Positions 32,938 to 41,482 of a DNA stretch of 64,000 bases are shown here, piece by piece; within the stretch, counting starts at the first letter, position 1; every line of letters begins with the position of its first letter. A model generated the notes under the pieces. The model ran no database searches. It was given only the letters and a program-made list of their open reading frames with translations, and was not told where the DNA came from. The translations under genes and the position numbers were made by a program. The DNA is from Actinomadura luteofluorescens. Lineage in GTDB: Bacteria > Actinomycetota > Actinomycetes > Streptosporangiales > Streptosporangiaceae. Where the stretch lies: NCBI RefSeq assembly GCF_013409365.1, contig NZ_JACCBA010000001.1:3906001-3970000 (forward strand). Direction: 5' to 3'.

Positions 32938-34866
32938 TCAGTGGTGGACGCGGGTCTTCAGGCCGTGGCCGTAGGGGAACAGGGGCCTGTAGTCCCGGTC
33001 GCCGACGTTGATCGGCTCCTGTGCCTCGCTGCGCGGCCAGCTCACCGAGAGCCTGCCGGTGAAGGGGCGCTTGCCGAACAGGACGTCGGCGACGCCGGCG
33101 CCCTCGCTGCCCGGCAGCCAGGACATGACGAACGCGTCCGTCTTCGCCAGCTGGTCGGTGACGATCTGCGGGCGTCCCGCGACGTCCAGGACCACGCACG
33201 TCCTGATGGCGGAGCAGACCTTGTCGACGGCGGCCTTGTCGGCGTCGGACAGGTTCAGCGTGTGGCCGTTGCCCACGTCCCCGACGCCCTCGGCGTACGG
33301 CTTCTCGCCGACGACCACGATGCCGACGTCGCTGCCGGCCGTCGGCGCCGACGCGTCCTTGCTGTAGGTGACGTGGGACGAGTTCTGCTTGATGCCGTCC
33401 AGGATCGTCGTGCCCGGGATGATGGCGCCGGACGAGCCCTGCCAGGTGACCGTCCAGCCGCCGGCCTGGTTGCCGATGTCGTCGGCGTTGGCCCCGGCCA
33501 CGTAGACGCGCCGGTCCTTGCGCAGCGGCAGCGCGTTCCCGGAGTTCTTCAGCAGGACCTGCGACTTGGCGACGGCCTCCCGGGCGACCGCGCGGTGCTC
33601 GGGCGACCCGATCGTCTTGGCGTTGGCGCGGTCGGTGTAGGGGTGCTCGAACAGGCCGAGCTCGAACTTCGCCTTCAGGATGCGGCTGACCGCGTCGTCG
33701 ATCCGCGACATCGGCACGCGGCCCGCCTGCACCTCCGCCAGCAGCGTCTGGACGAACTGCGGCGTGCTGTAGGGCTCCATGAACATGTCCATGCCGGCGT
33801 TCACGGACGTGCGGACCTGCGTGGCGTAGTCGCCCGGGATCTGGTGGATGGCCTCCCAGTCGCTGACGAGGAAGCCGTCGAACCCGATCTTCCGCTTGAG
33901 GACGTCGGTCAGCAGCTCCTTGTGCGCGCTCATCTTGACCGGGTTGCCGACGCCGTCCTCCTTCCAGTCCACGCTGGAGAACGACGGCATGATGCTGCCG
34001 ACGCCGTACTTCTTGACCGCCACGACGTAGGGGGCGAGGTCGACCGCCGCGAAGTGCTCGCGGTCGGTGACGGTGACGCCCTGGTCGATCGTGTACGTCC
34101 CGCTGGTGGACGAGCCGAACACCGTGTCGCCGTCACCGGCGTAGTGCTTGGCCGTCGCCAGGACGTGGCGGTTCGTGGCGAGGTCGCTCTTGCGCCGCCC
34201 CTCGAACCCCTCCAGGCCGGTCTCCATCTGGACGACGAGGCGCGGGTCCTCGCCGAAGCTCTCGTAGGCGCGTCCCCACCGCAGGTCACGGGTGACGCAG
34301 ACGCAGGGGGCGAACACCCACTGGGGTCCGGTCGCCCTCGTCTCGACGGCCGTGATCTGCTCCTCCCGGCGGACGAGGCCGGGGTCGCGGGTCGCGCCCA
34401 TCGCGATGTTGTGCGGGAAGACGGTGGCGCCGATGAGGTTGTTGTGGCCGTGCACCGAGTCGATCCCGTACAGCAGCGGGATCCTCAGGCGCGTCGCCAG
34501 GGCCTTGGACTGGTAGGCGTCGACCATGTCCGCCCAGCCCGCGGGAGTGTTGTCGGCGGGGGTCGACCCGCCGCCGGAGAGCACCGACCCGAGGGCGAGC
34601 TTCGTGATCTGGTCGCGGTCGCCGTCGATGGCGCCGCGCTCGGCCTGCGCCATCTGGCCGACCTTCTCCTGCACGGTCATGCGGCCGAGCAGGTCCTTCA
34701 CCCGCTCCGCCACCGGCAGCCGCGGGTTCAGGTACGGGGCCGTGCGGGGGGCGTCGGCCATGGCGGGCCGCGCCGCGAGGGCCGACGGAAGGGCGGCGAC
34801 GGTCGCGAGCGCGACCAGTGATCGCCCGATCCGGGTGGCGATGGCACGTCTGCGGGAGTGTGGCAA
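32938..34866 (-). CDS. Secreted glycoside hydrolase family 3 beta-glucosidase
   Basis: A 642-residue exported enzyme. After a twin-Arg-like leader (SRRRAIATRIGRSLVALATVAALPSALA) the GH3 N-terminal barrel runs to about residue 380, with LLYGIDSVHGHNN, KHYAGDGDTVFG and the nucleophile Asp336 in GFLVSDWEA; the C-terminal domain includes LLKNSGNALPL and VVGEKPYAEGVGD. It should release glucose from beta-glucans or glucosides outside the cell. The start is placed at TTG 34866 because AGGAGGGA lies six bases upstream and the signal peptide then begins properly; an ATG at 34959 adds 31 low-complexity residues. Confidence 0.9.
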   Translation of the reverse strand: MPHSRRRAIATRIGRSLVALATVAALPSALAARPAMADAPRTAPYLNPRLPVAERVKDLLGRMTVQEKVGQMAQAERGAIDGDRDQITKLALGSVLSGGGSTPADNTPAGWADMVDAYQSKALATRLRIPLLYGIDSVHGHNNLIGATVFPHNIAMGATRDPGLVRREEQITAVETRATGPQWVFAPCVCVTRDLRWGRAYESFGEDPRLVVQMETGLEGFEGRRKSDLATNRHVLATAKHYAGDGDTVFGSSTSGTYTIDQGVTVTDREHFAAVDLAPYVVAVKKYGVGSIMPSFSSVDWKEDGVGNPVKMSAHKELLTDVLKRKIGFDGFLVSDWEAIHQIPGDYATQVRTSVNAGMDMFMEPYSTPQFVQTLLAEVQAGRVPMSRIDDAVSRILKAKFELGLFEHPYTDRANAKTIGSPEHRAVAREAVAKSQVLLKNSGNALPLRKDRRVYVAGANADDIGNQAGGWTVTWQGSSGAIIPGTTILDGIKQNSSHVTYSKDASAPTAGSDVGIVVVGEKPYAEGVGDVGNGHTLNLSDADKAAVDKVCSAIRTCVVLDVAGRPQIVTDQLAKTDAFVMSWLPGSEGAGVADVLFGKRPFTGRLSVSWPRSEAQEPINVGDRDYRPLFPYGHGLKTRVHH

Positions 34867-35335
34867 CTCGTCCCTCCTGGGTCGCTCCGAAGGACGCCGC
34901 GCGGCCCGGCGGGCCGCGCGCGGCCGGACGCCGGGGTCACGGCTCGCCCGGACGGCCATGACCCCGCGCCGGCGACGTCACCTGGAACCTCCCCCGCCGC
35001 CGGACGGCTGTCAACGGATCTTCACGGGTCCGGCCGCGGCCTTGTGGAAAACATGGAAGAGGGCTTGACGGCCACTAAGTTCACACGTTGAATCATGGGC
35101 CGAACAAAGCCGGTCGGACGGGTGGCGGGCATGCGCCCACCCGTCCGGCCGCTGTGCGTCCACGACGGGCACCCGCCGGAACATGCCGCAACTCCGGCAC
35201 CGCTGGCCACACCCGGCCAGCGGGCCTCCGCACGGGGCCCGCGGCCGCGGAAACCCCGGAACGGGTGCCCCGCCGGCCGGCGGGTGAGTATCGACCGGCG
35301 GGACGCTCCGTCATCCGGGGTGGTTCTGGATCAGG
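34867..35335. other. Non-coding gap between the GH3 and PRC-barrel genes
   Basis: About 470 bases without a credible gene. It should contain the promoter of the GH3 gene in its right part (near AATCATGG/ACACGTTGAA on the plus strand, 35080-35095) and a strong hairpin at 35115-35147. Confidence 0.5.
35115..35147 (-). terminator. Hairpin downstream of the PRC-barrel gene
   Basis: Eleven-base perfect stem (CGGACGGGTGG pairing with CCACCCGTCCG) around an 11-base loop. On the minus strand the hairpin is followed by ACCGGCTTTGTTC. It is placed to separate the PRC-barrel gene from the GH3 gene. Confidence 0.6.
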
Positions 35336-36355
35336 TCACGCGGAGCCGCCGCCCTCCCCGCGCTCCTCGCCGTGCGGACCGCGGGCGCCGTCGTCGCGCG
35401 TGACCTCGATGCGCTCCTTGCGGAGCTCGCCGCGCACGGTCTGCTCGTCCTGCACCTGCTCGGTGCGGAGCCGGACGCGCTCGACCGGCACGGTCTCCTT
35501 GGAGATGACCGGGCGCTCCTCGTAGAGGATGATCTCCTGGTCGGCCTCGGAGATCGTCACCTTAGGGTCGGGGCGGCCGCCGGCGATGGGCTCGCGGTCG
35601 ATCCGGATCTCCTCGTGCGAGACCGGGATCGTCTGCTCGACCATCTCGGTCTCGATCCACTTGCGCACCTGGACCCGGCCGGACTCGTGCCGCTCGGTGC
35701 CGATGCGCATCTGCTCCTCGGACCGGGTGATCTCGGTCATCGGCGCCTCGGCGCCCTCGCGCGCCGACTGGGGCGGCATGGTCCGCCCGGCGGACCGTTC
35801 ACCGGCCGTGCCGCGCTTGCCGCGCTCGGGGTGGACGGCCATCCCGGCGGCGCCCGTCGTCCCCGCGGTTCCGGTGGTTCCGGTGGTTCCGGACGTCTCT
35901 GCGGCGGCCCTCGTCTCGGCGGCGCCCTGACCCCCGGTGGTCTCGCCCGCCTCGGCGGTGCTCTCCGTCCCCGCGCTCTCGGTCGTCTCGGTGGTGCCCG
36001 TCTCCGTCTCCCCGCCCGTGCGGCGGCCGCCCGGGGGACGCACTCCGTAATGCCGGTACAGGTCCACGATCTGCGCATGCGACAGGTGCTCGTCGGCGTC
36101 GACGTTCGGGGCGCCCTTGATGGTCTCCTTGTCGTACGGAACCTGCAGGGCGTCCTGGCCCTTGCGGGCCCCGGACAGCGGGACGAAGCTCTCACGCATC
36201 CCGAACCAGCCGGTGTGCACGGTCACCCACTCCGGGGACCCGGAGTCGTCGTTGAGGTAGACCTGCTTGACCGTGCCGACCTTCGTCCCGTTGGTGTCGG
36301 TCACGCTCATCCCCATGAGCTCCCGCACCTGTGTCTGCGTCTGCACGTTGAGCAC
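35336..36355 (-). CDS. PRC-barrel and DUF2382 domain stress-type protein
   Basis: A 339-residue soluble protein. Residues about 8-90 are a PRC-barrel (LMGMSVTDTNGTKVGTVKQVYLNDDSGSPEWVTV); residues 110-200 are a flexible linker dominated by Thr, Glu, Gly and Ala with TTGTTGTAGTTG repeats; residues about 210-320 are DUF2382/YsnF-type (EEQMRIGTERHESGRVQVRKWIETE, RIDREPI, LYEERPVISKETVPVERVRL). This architecture is common in actinobacteria and often linked to general stress or desiccation. No signal peptide. Transcribed away from the AT-rich region at 36.4-36.7 kb. Confidence 0.88.
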   Translation of the reverse strand: MLNVQTQTQVRELMGMSVTDTNGTKVGTVKQVYLNDDSGSPEWVTVHTGWFGMRESFVPLSGARKGQDALQVPYDKETIKGAPNVDADEHLSHAQIVDLYRHYGVRPPGGRRTGGETETGTTETTESAGTESTAEAGETTGGQGAAETRAAAETSGTTGTTGTAGTTGAAGMAVHPERGKRGTAGERSAGRTMPPQSAREGAEAPMTEITRSEEQMRIGTERHESGRVQVRKWIETEMVEQTIPVSHEEIRIDREPIAGGRPDPKVTISEADQEIILYEERPVISKETVPVERVRLRTEQVQDEQTVRGELRKERIEVTRDDGARGPHGEERGEGGGSA

Positions 36356-36698
36356 CTCCGCTTCCGTGAACGCTCCCGGACGGCGGGGGGCCGGGGGGAG
36401 GTGGAGCCCGCCACTCGGTAGCGGTGTTCAGTTGATCCCGAGTTGCCGCATTACCTGCTGCTTTTCCGGACGCGGTGACCATAAACACGTTTGCAGGAAT
36501 ATAGAGAACGATTTACCTCATATTTACGACGACCACCCTGCCCTCTCCACCGCACCTTTTCCGACATAAACCCACAAGTAACTCATTTGCGAATGACACC
36601 TTGGTCAACATGGTGATCATTTTATCCGGGCGCGGTTTTCCCCGCCCCGCTCCGCGCGAAGACTGCGAGGGACGTTCCCACAGCATCGGAGAACCGAT
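36356..36698. promoter_or_regulatory. AT-rich divergent promoter region
   Basis: A 343-base gap between the PRC-barrel gene (minus) and the protease gene (plus), with a stretch at about 36475-36640 that is strikingly AT-rich for this genome (ATAAACACGTTTGC, GGAATATAGAGAACG, TTTACCTCATATTTACG, ATCATTTTATCC). It must hold both promoters; such islands are typical targets for xenogeneic silencers (Lsr2) in actinobacteria, which is inference. Confidence 0.55.
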
Positions 36699-37706
36699 AT
36701 GCGCGACTTTTCTCGGGCGGCCCGGCGGCCGTGGGCGGGGCCCGCCCCCCTGGCGGCGGCGGTGTCGGCCGCCCTGGCGTGCACGGCGTTCACGGGGGCC
36801 GGGGCCGCCGCGGTCCGGCGCCCGCCCACCTGGTGCAAGCCCGGCGGGACGCTCACCGCCCGCGCGATGCCGCAGAAGATCAAGATCGCCGACTGCGACC
36901 TGCGCGGCCGCACCGTGCGCGGCGCGAACGGGCTCACCGCGACCGTCCCGTCCGACGGGACCTCCCTGATCGCCTACACGCTGCGCACCGACGGCGCCGC
37001 CGAGCTTCGCATCGGGGTGGACTCCCGGGCGGGTGAGATCAGCATCGGCACGCACGGAGACCGGGTGCCGCAGGGCAGGCCGCGCCAGTTCCGGGCGCCG
37101 GCGGCCGCCTGCCAGGACGGCGCGTACCGTCCCCAGTCCAGCAAGTGGCCGAAGGGCACCGCCGTCCAGTGGAGCTACTACGCCGGGACGGCCGGCCTGC
37201 CGAGGGATCCCATCGCCAGAGGCATCGCCGCCTTGGCCGAGGCCCGCACCGACTGCACGAGCGCGGGACGCTTCACGCCTCCGCCGGACGTGACCGAGCG
37301 GTACGCGGGCCAGAGCAGCCGGCCCCCGAACGTGACCGGCGCGGCCGCCTGCGGGACCCGGGACCGGGCCAACACGTTCGGCTGGCTGGCCATGCCGAGC
37401 GCGGAGACCCCCGTCCTCGCGGCGACCTGCTCGTGGTTCTCCGGCCCGACGACGGTCGAGACGGACATGGCGGTGCAGGCGCAGGGCAAGCGGTGGTGGA
37501 CCGGCGGGACGTGCCCGTCCGGGAGCTACTCCGCCGAGGCGGTCGCGACGCACGAGGCGGGCCACGTCTTCGGCCTCTCCCACGTCGAGGGCGCCGAGCA
37601 CCGCATGCTCACGATGACGCCGTCCCTCGCGTCCTGCGACAACGGCCCCGCCACGCTCGGCAAGGGCGACTACGACGGGCTGATCGCCCTCTACGGCGGA
37701 CGCTGA
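36699..37706 (+). CDS. Secreted matrixin-like zinc metalloprotease
   Basis: A 335-residue exported protein. A signal peptide (APLAAAVSAALACTAFTGAGAAA) is followed by an unassigned N-terminal domain with paired Cys and, from about residue 150, a metzincin fold. The zinc site H285EAGHVFGLSH matches HExxHxxGxxH exactly, and MLTMTP about 13 residues later is the Met-turn. Length and layout fit matrixins without a hemopexin domain. Likely a surface or secreted protease; it sits beside sortase and chaplin genes, so cell-wall maturation is possible. Confidence 0.88.
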   Translation: MRDFSRAARRPWAGPAPLAAAVSAALACTAFTGAGAAAVRRPPTWCKPGGTLTARAMPQKIKIADCDLRGRTVRGANGLTATVPSDGTSLIAYTLRTDGAAELRIGVDSRAGEISIGTHGDRVPQGRPRQFRAPAAACQDGAYRPQSSKWPKGTAVQWSYYAGTAGLPRDPIARGIAALAEARTDCTSAGRFTPPPDVTERYAGQSSRPPNVTGAAACGTRDRANTFGWLAMPSAETPVLAATCSWFSGPTTVETDMAVQAQGKRWWTGGTCPSGSYSAEAVATHEAGHVFGLSHVEGAEHRMLTMTPSLASCDNGPATLGKGDYDGLIALYGGR

Positions 37707-37763
37707 GCGGCGCGAGCCGCACGCACCGTCCCAGCGTCCCGCCGCGAAGCGTGACCGGACGGG

Positions 37764-38324
37764 TCAGCGCTTTGAGTCGATCTTGCCGACCACGACGAGG
37801 CGGTGCCGGTCCGAACCCTTGGGCGTGCAGGTGACGAGCGTGAGGTACCGGCCGTGGGGCGCGCTGGCCCGCTTGAACGGCACCGGCTCCAGCGCCCGCC
37901 GGTCACGCGGGTCGACGACGCGCTTGGTCCGCACCCGGTACACGTAGGACTTCCGGCCCACCCGCAGGACGATCCGGTCGCCCCGCCGCACCCTGTCGAG
38001 CTGGTAAAACGGCGCGCGCCAGGTCGTCCGGTGGCCGAGCAGGACGGTATTGCCCACCCGCCCGGGGAGCGCCGTCCCCGGGTAGTGCCCGACGCCGCGC
38101 CGCAGCACCGCCTCGCTGACGCCCTGCCTGACGCCCATCTTCAGGCCCATCCGCCTGATCCGGATCTGCGCGATCATCGCGCCGGTCCGCGGCCGGGCCG
38201 CGGTGACCGCCGCCGGAGCGGTGGCCGCCGCCGGCGCCGCCCGCGCCCCGGTCACGGCGCCGAGGACGGGCACCGCGCAGCACGCGGCGAGAGCCGCCGC
38301 GAACAGGGACCTTCGGTCGAGCAT
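37764..38324 (-). CDS. Class E sortase
   Basis: A 186-residue transpeptidase that links surface proteins to the cell wall. After an N-terminal signal/anchor (SLFAAALAACCAVPVLGAVTG) come the sortase landmarks: H98 in LLGHRT, YQLDRVRRGDRIVL, C166 in TLVTCTPKG and R174 in SDRHRLVVVG, the TLxTC...R triad. Short spacing and the GHRT motif fit class E. ATG at 38324 is chosen behind GGGGAG; ATG at 38339 is possible. It lies just downstream of the chaplin gene on the same strand, with 110 bases between. Confidence 0.9.
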   Translation of the reverse strand: MLDRRSLFAAALAACCAVPVLGAVTGARAAPAAATAPAAVTAARPRTGAMIAQIRIRRMGLKMGVRQGVSEAVLRRGVGHYPGTALPGRVGNTVLLGHRTTWRAPFYQLDRVRRGDRIVLRVGRKSYVYRVRTKRVVDPRDRRALEPVPFKRASAPHGRYLTLVTCTPKGSDRHRLVVVGKIDSKR

Positions 38325-38434
38325 GGCTCCCCTCTCCATAGCTCGGGACTTCGTGACATGGGAAGGGGCGGCACGTCTGCCGCCCCTTCTCCGCTGTTCA
38401 TCGGCCGCGGATCGTCATCCAGGCCGACGCGCGC

Positions 38435-39445
38435 TCAGCGCAGGATCGGAGAGCCGAGGGTGACGGGCGCGTCCTTGCCCGCGGGAACCTTCGGGCCGAT
38501 CTGACCGGGCTTGACGTCCACTCCGGGCACCTTCACCGCGCGCCGGAGCCCGTCCACGAACCCTTTGACGGCGGGCAGGGCGTCCGCGCGGCGGTAGTTC
38601 GGAGCGGTCGCCGGTGCGGTGTTCGCGATGCGCTGGCCTTCCGAGCGCATCGTCGAGGGCAGCTTCTTGTGCTTGGCGGCCGGACGGTGCTTGGACGGCT
38701 TGTACGGCTTCTTCTTCTTGGGCGTCCGCAGGGTGGGCGGCAGCTCCTTGTGGCCGTGCCCCTCCTCGACGGTCGCCCCGCCCTTGCACTGCGCCTCCGC
38801 GAGGCCGAGCAGCGAGACGGCGTTGCCGCACGCGTTGATCGGAGCCTTGATCGGGACGTAGGCCTGGGTGCCGTTCGCGGCGCCGAAGTTGCCGGAGCTC
38901 GTCATCTTCACCTTGGGGTCGCCGTGCCGCTTGACGGACGCGCCGCCCTTGCACGCGGCCTGGGCCGCGCCGAGCACGCCGACGGCGTTGCCGCAGACGT
39001 CGACGGGGATGCTGATCGGCGCGAACACCTGGGTGCCGTTCAGCAGTCCGAAGTTGCCGGCGCTCGTCATGTCGACGCCGCGGCCGCCGTGCTCGCCGCC
39101 CCAGCCGCCGCCGCCCCAGTCGCCGGCCGTCCGGTAGCCGGAGCCGGCCTCCCGGTGGTTGCTCTTGACGGACGCGCCGCCCTTGCACTGGGCCCGCGAG
39201 AGCCCGGCGACCGCGATCGCGTTGCCGCAGACGTTGACGGGGATGCTGATCGGCGCGAACACCTGGGTGCCGTTCAGCAGTCCGAAGTTGCCGGCGCTCG
39301 TCATGTCGACGCCGTGGCCGCCGTGGCCTCCGCCGAACGACTCGTCGGCGTTGGCCGGGACCGCGGTGGCGAAGGCGGCGCCGACGGCGAGGGCGCTGGC
39401 GGCCACCAGAGCGGCGCGGCCGGTGTTCCTGGACCAGATGCGCAT
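38435..39445 (-). CDS. Long chaplin-type protein with three chaplin domains
   Basis: A 336-residue secreted protein. The signal peptide (AALVAASALAVGAAFATAVPANA) is followed by three chaplin domains at about 49-89, 127-167 and 183-223, each with the paired Cys (73/87, 151/165, 206/220), SAGNFGLLNGTQVFAPI and CGNA. Chaplins coat aerial hyphae and spores as amyloid rodlets. Known long chaplins have two domains plus a C-terminal sorting signal; here a third domain is followed by a basic, Pro/Lys-rich region (TPKKKKPYKPSKHRPAAKHKK) and an unrelated tail ending GSPILR with no C-terminal TM. LPPTL and LPSTM occur internally. Domains 1 and 2 share a 79-base exact repeat. Confidence 0.88.
   Translation of the reverse strand: MRIWSRNTGRAALVAASALAVGAAFATAVPANADESFGGGHGGHGVDMTSAGNFGLLNGTQVFAPISIPVNVCGNAIAVAGLSRAQCKGGASVKSNHREAGSGYRTAGDWGGGGWGGEHGGRGVDMTSAGNFGLLNGTQVFAPISIPVDVCGNAVGVLGAAQAACKGGASVKRHGDPKVKMTSSGNFGAANGTQAYVPIKAPINACGNAVSLLGLAEAQCKGGATVEEGHGHKELPPTLRTPKKKKPYKPSKHRPAAKHKKLPSTMRSEGQRIANTAPATAPNYRRADALPAVKGFVDGLRRAVKVPGVDVKPGQIGPKVPAGKDAPVTLGSPILR
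39002..39080. repeat. 79-base exact repeat within the chaplin gene, copy 1
   Basis: Identical to 39236-39314, offset 234 bases (78 codons). It encodes the core of chaplin domain 2. The perfect identity over 79 bases shows recent domain duplication or gene conversion. Confidence 0.9.
39236..39314. repeat. 79-base exact repeat within the chaplin gene, copy 2
   Basis: Partner of 39002-39080; encodes the core of chaplin domain 1. The third domain (38820-38940) is clearly more diverged. Confidence 0.9.
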
Positions 39446-39641
39446 GATGTGTTGCTCCTGTCGGTGTTTGCGAATCGGTGGTGATCGGTGGTGATCGCTG
39501 CGCTGCACCATCCGGGTGGGCGCAGGACTGGCAGCGGCCAGGCGCGGCCGTGCCTTCCGGGAAAGATCGAGGTGAGGGCGGGCGGCGTGCGTCGCGCACG
39601 CGGCCGCCGTGAGCCGGCCGTTCACGGCCGGGCGGGGGCTT

Positions 39642-40793
39642 CTAGTCGGGGACGACGGAGGGGCCGCCGGGCGCGGCGACGTCGCGCAGCGCCGTACGGC
39701 GGAAGGTGCCCGGGTCCGCGCCGGACGGCGCCGCCGGGTACTGGCGGTTCAGCAGGTCGGCGATCGGCGCGAACGGGTGCCCGCCCGCCGAGCCGCCTCC
39801 GCGCGGACCGTCCTGACCGGACGGCAGCGCGGGACCGGGCGAAGGAGCGCGGTCGTCGCCGCAGCCCGGGCAAGGGGTGACGTTCTCGTGTGCCGGTGCG
39901 CCCACGGCCACCGCGGTGAACGGCATGGCGGCGGACCTGGCACGCGGGCTGGCGACGGGCGCCGCCTCGTCCCGGACCCGGTCGACGCCGCGCTGCGCCG
40001 TCGGCCCCTGCGGGACCCCGGGCGTCGCGCCGTCGTTCAGGAGGGACTGCTGCTCGGTCACTCGGTGGACGAGCCCCCCGATGACAGGACGCCCCTGCAG
40101 AAGGTCGGGCACCCCCACCCCCGGAACACCGGCCTCGTCGGCCACGTCCCGCACCTGCCGAACGGCCCGGTCCTTACCGTCGAGCACATCCTGCTGCCGC
40201 GCCCGCAGATACCGCACAGGCTGGTCGCCGATCTCCCGCACCCCAGAAACAGCACCGGGAACGGCCCCGGCCCCCAAGGCATCCCCAACCGACGACTCCA
40301 ACCGCCCACTCTGCCGAACCTGGCCGCCGTCCTGGCGGACCGGCCCGTCGTTGCGACCCTGACCGTCGTTACGGACCTGACCGTCCTGGCGCCCCTGACC
40401 ATCGTTACGGCCCTGGCCGTTGTGGTGGGCCTTACCGACCTTGTGGTGGGTCTGGCTGCGCTGGTGGTCGGCCTGGCCGTTGCGGTGGGCCTTCGGGGTT
40501 GAGCGGCGGTTGTGGGTGGTGGTGAGGTGGTTGAGTTCGGCGGCGGCGTCCAGGTTGGCGACGCGCGGGGTTTGGCCGAGCAGGTCGCCGTCGTTGCGCA
40601 CGGCGTTCGGGCCGGCGGCGGGGTGTGCGTTCCGCTCGGCGGCGAAGGCGGAGTGGGTCAGCGCGGAGAGCGTGAGCCATCCCGCGAACACGAAGCCCGC
40701 GATGGCGACCAGGCGCACCAGAACGGACGGGAGGGCGTGCCGCGGCCGACCCTGCGGGCGCTTCGCCCCGCGCTGGATCGGTTCGGTGTGCAC
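39642..40793 (-). CDS. Membrane-anchored protein with NDGQ/RQDGQ repeat region, unknown function
   Basis: A 383-residue protein I do not recognise. One membrane helix near 22-45 (VLVRLVAIAGFVFAGWLTLSAL, inside or exported orientation), then a His/Asn-rich region, then about eight short repeats of the form GRNDGQ, GRQDGQ, VRNDGQ (residues about 105-165), then a helical domain (VREIGDQPVRYLRARQQDVLDGKDRAVRQVRDVAD) and a C-terminal CPGCGDD-containing Pro/Gly-rich tail. GTG at 40793 lies behind AGGGGAAG. It is co-directional with the chaplin and sortase and could be a wall- or sheath-associated protein. Confidence 0.7.
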   Translation of the reverse strand: MHTEPIQRGAKRPQGRPRHALPSVLVRLVAIAGFVFAGWLTLSALTHSAFAAERNAHPAAGPNAVRNDGDLLGQTPRVANLDAAAELNHLTTTHNRRSTPKAHRNGQADHQRSQTHHKVGKAHHNGQGRNDGQGRQDGQVRNDGQGRNDGPVRQDGGQVRQSGRLESSVGDALGAGAVPGAVSGVREIGDQPVRYLRARQQDVLDGKDRAVRQVRDVADEAGVPGVGVPDLLQGRPVIGGLVHRVTEQQSLLNDGATPGVPQGPTAQRGVDRVRDEAAPVASPRARSAAMPFTAVAVGAPAHENVTPCPGCGDDRAPSPGPALPSGQDGPRGGGSAGGHPFAPIADLLNRQYPAAPSGADPGTFRRTALRDVAAPGGPSVVPD

Positions 40794-41157
40794 AGCCGCT
40801 TCCCCTCGTCGCCGAGGCCGTTTTTCCGGCCCGGGTCGTTCTGGACGGCAAGAACGTAGCACCGCGACGGAACCGATCAAGGGGCCATTGCCCGGTCTCC
40901 CGCCGTGTCTCCGCATCATTTACCTTGGCATTAATCCGGCTTTTATCGCGGCCGGTTTCCCGGTGCACATCGCCCTTTTTGTCAGGCTCTTGCTATTTGC
41001 CGAGACGGGTGCGCTTTCTTCGGGGTTCCGGCACCCTTGCGTGACCGGGAGGGACCGGCCCCATGCCTGGCGTCCGGGAGAAGCATGGCGGACGGTATCG
41101 GTGCGCTACATTCAGTGAACAGGCGGTCACTCCTGACCGTTCAGCGAGGAGCCTCCG
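40794..41157. other. Control region between the repeat protein and a small ORF
   Basis: A 364-base gap, AT-rich at about 40915-41000, that should hold the promoter of the minus-strand repeat protein. On the other side, an inverted repeat CGGTCActccTGACCG at 41124-41139 lies 18 bases before the small ORF and could be an operator. No gene is seen. Confidence 0.45.
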
Positions 41158-41409
41158 ATGATCGATCCCTCGTCCGCGATGGCGCGCCTGCTGCCCGCGC
41201 GCTCCCAGCGCCCCAGGCGCGAGACCCGCCGGTTCGTCACCCGCGCCGACGCCGACCTGATCATGCTCTCCGCCGTTTCCACCGCTCAGGACGCGGCGCC
41301 CGCGCGCGGCCGGTGCGGCGCGTGGACGCTCTACTCGCGCCTGCAGTGGTCCGTGGCCGTCGCCAGGGCCGAGCGCGCGCGCCGCCGGGCACGGCCGCCC
41401 TGGGGGTGA
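41158..41409 (+). CDS. Small basic protein, hypothetical
   Basis: An 83-residue, Arg/Ala-rich frame starting MIDPSSAMARLLPARS behind AGGAG at the correct distance. Composition is partly low-complexity and no domain is recognised, but codon third positions look coding and the ribosome site is good. It follows the inverted repeat at 41124-41139. Confidence 0.45.
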   Translation: MIDPSSAMARLLPARSQRPRRETRRFVTRADADLIMLSAVSTAQDAAPARGRCGAWTLYSRLQWSVAVARAERARRRARPPWG

Positions 41410-41482
41410 CGACCGGCCGGTCCCGGAAAGCCGGAGGCCGGCGGGCGCCCTGAGGCGCACCGCCGGCCCGGAGGAGGATCCT

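Noticed and set aside
38680..38745. LPPTL or LPSTM as a functional sortase signal in the chaplin
   Set aside because: Both are internal in a basic region with no following hydrophobic segment, so they do not fulfil the usual sorting-signal layout; noted only as a curiosity.
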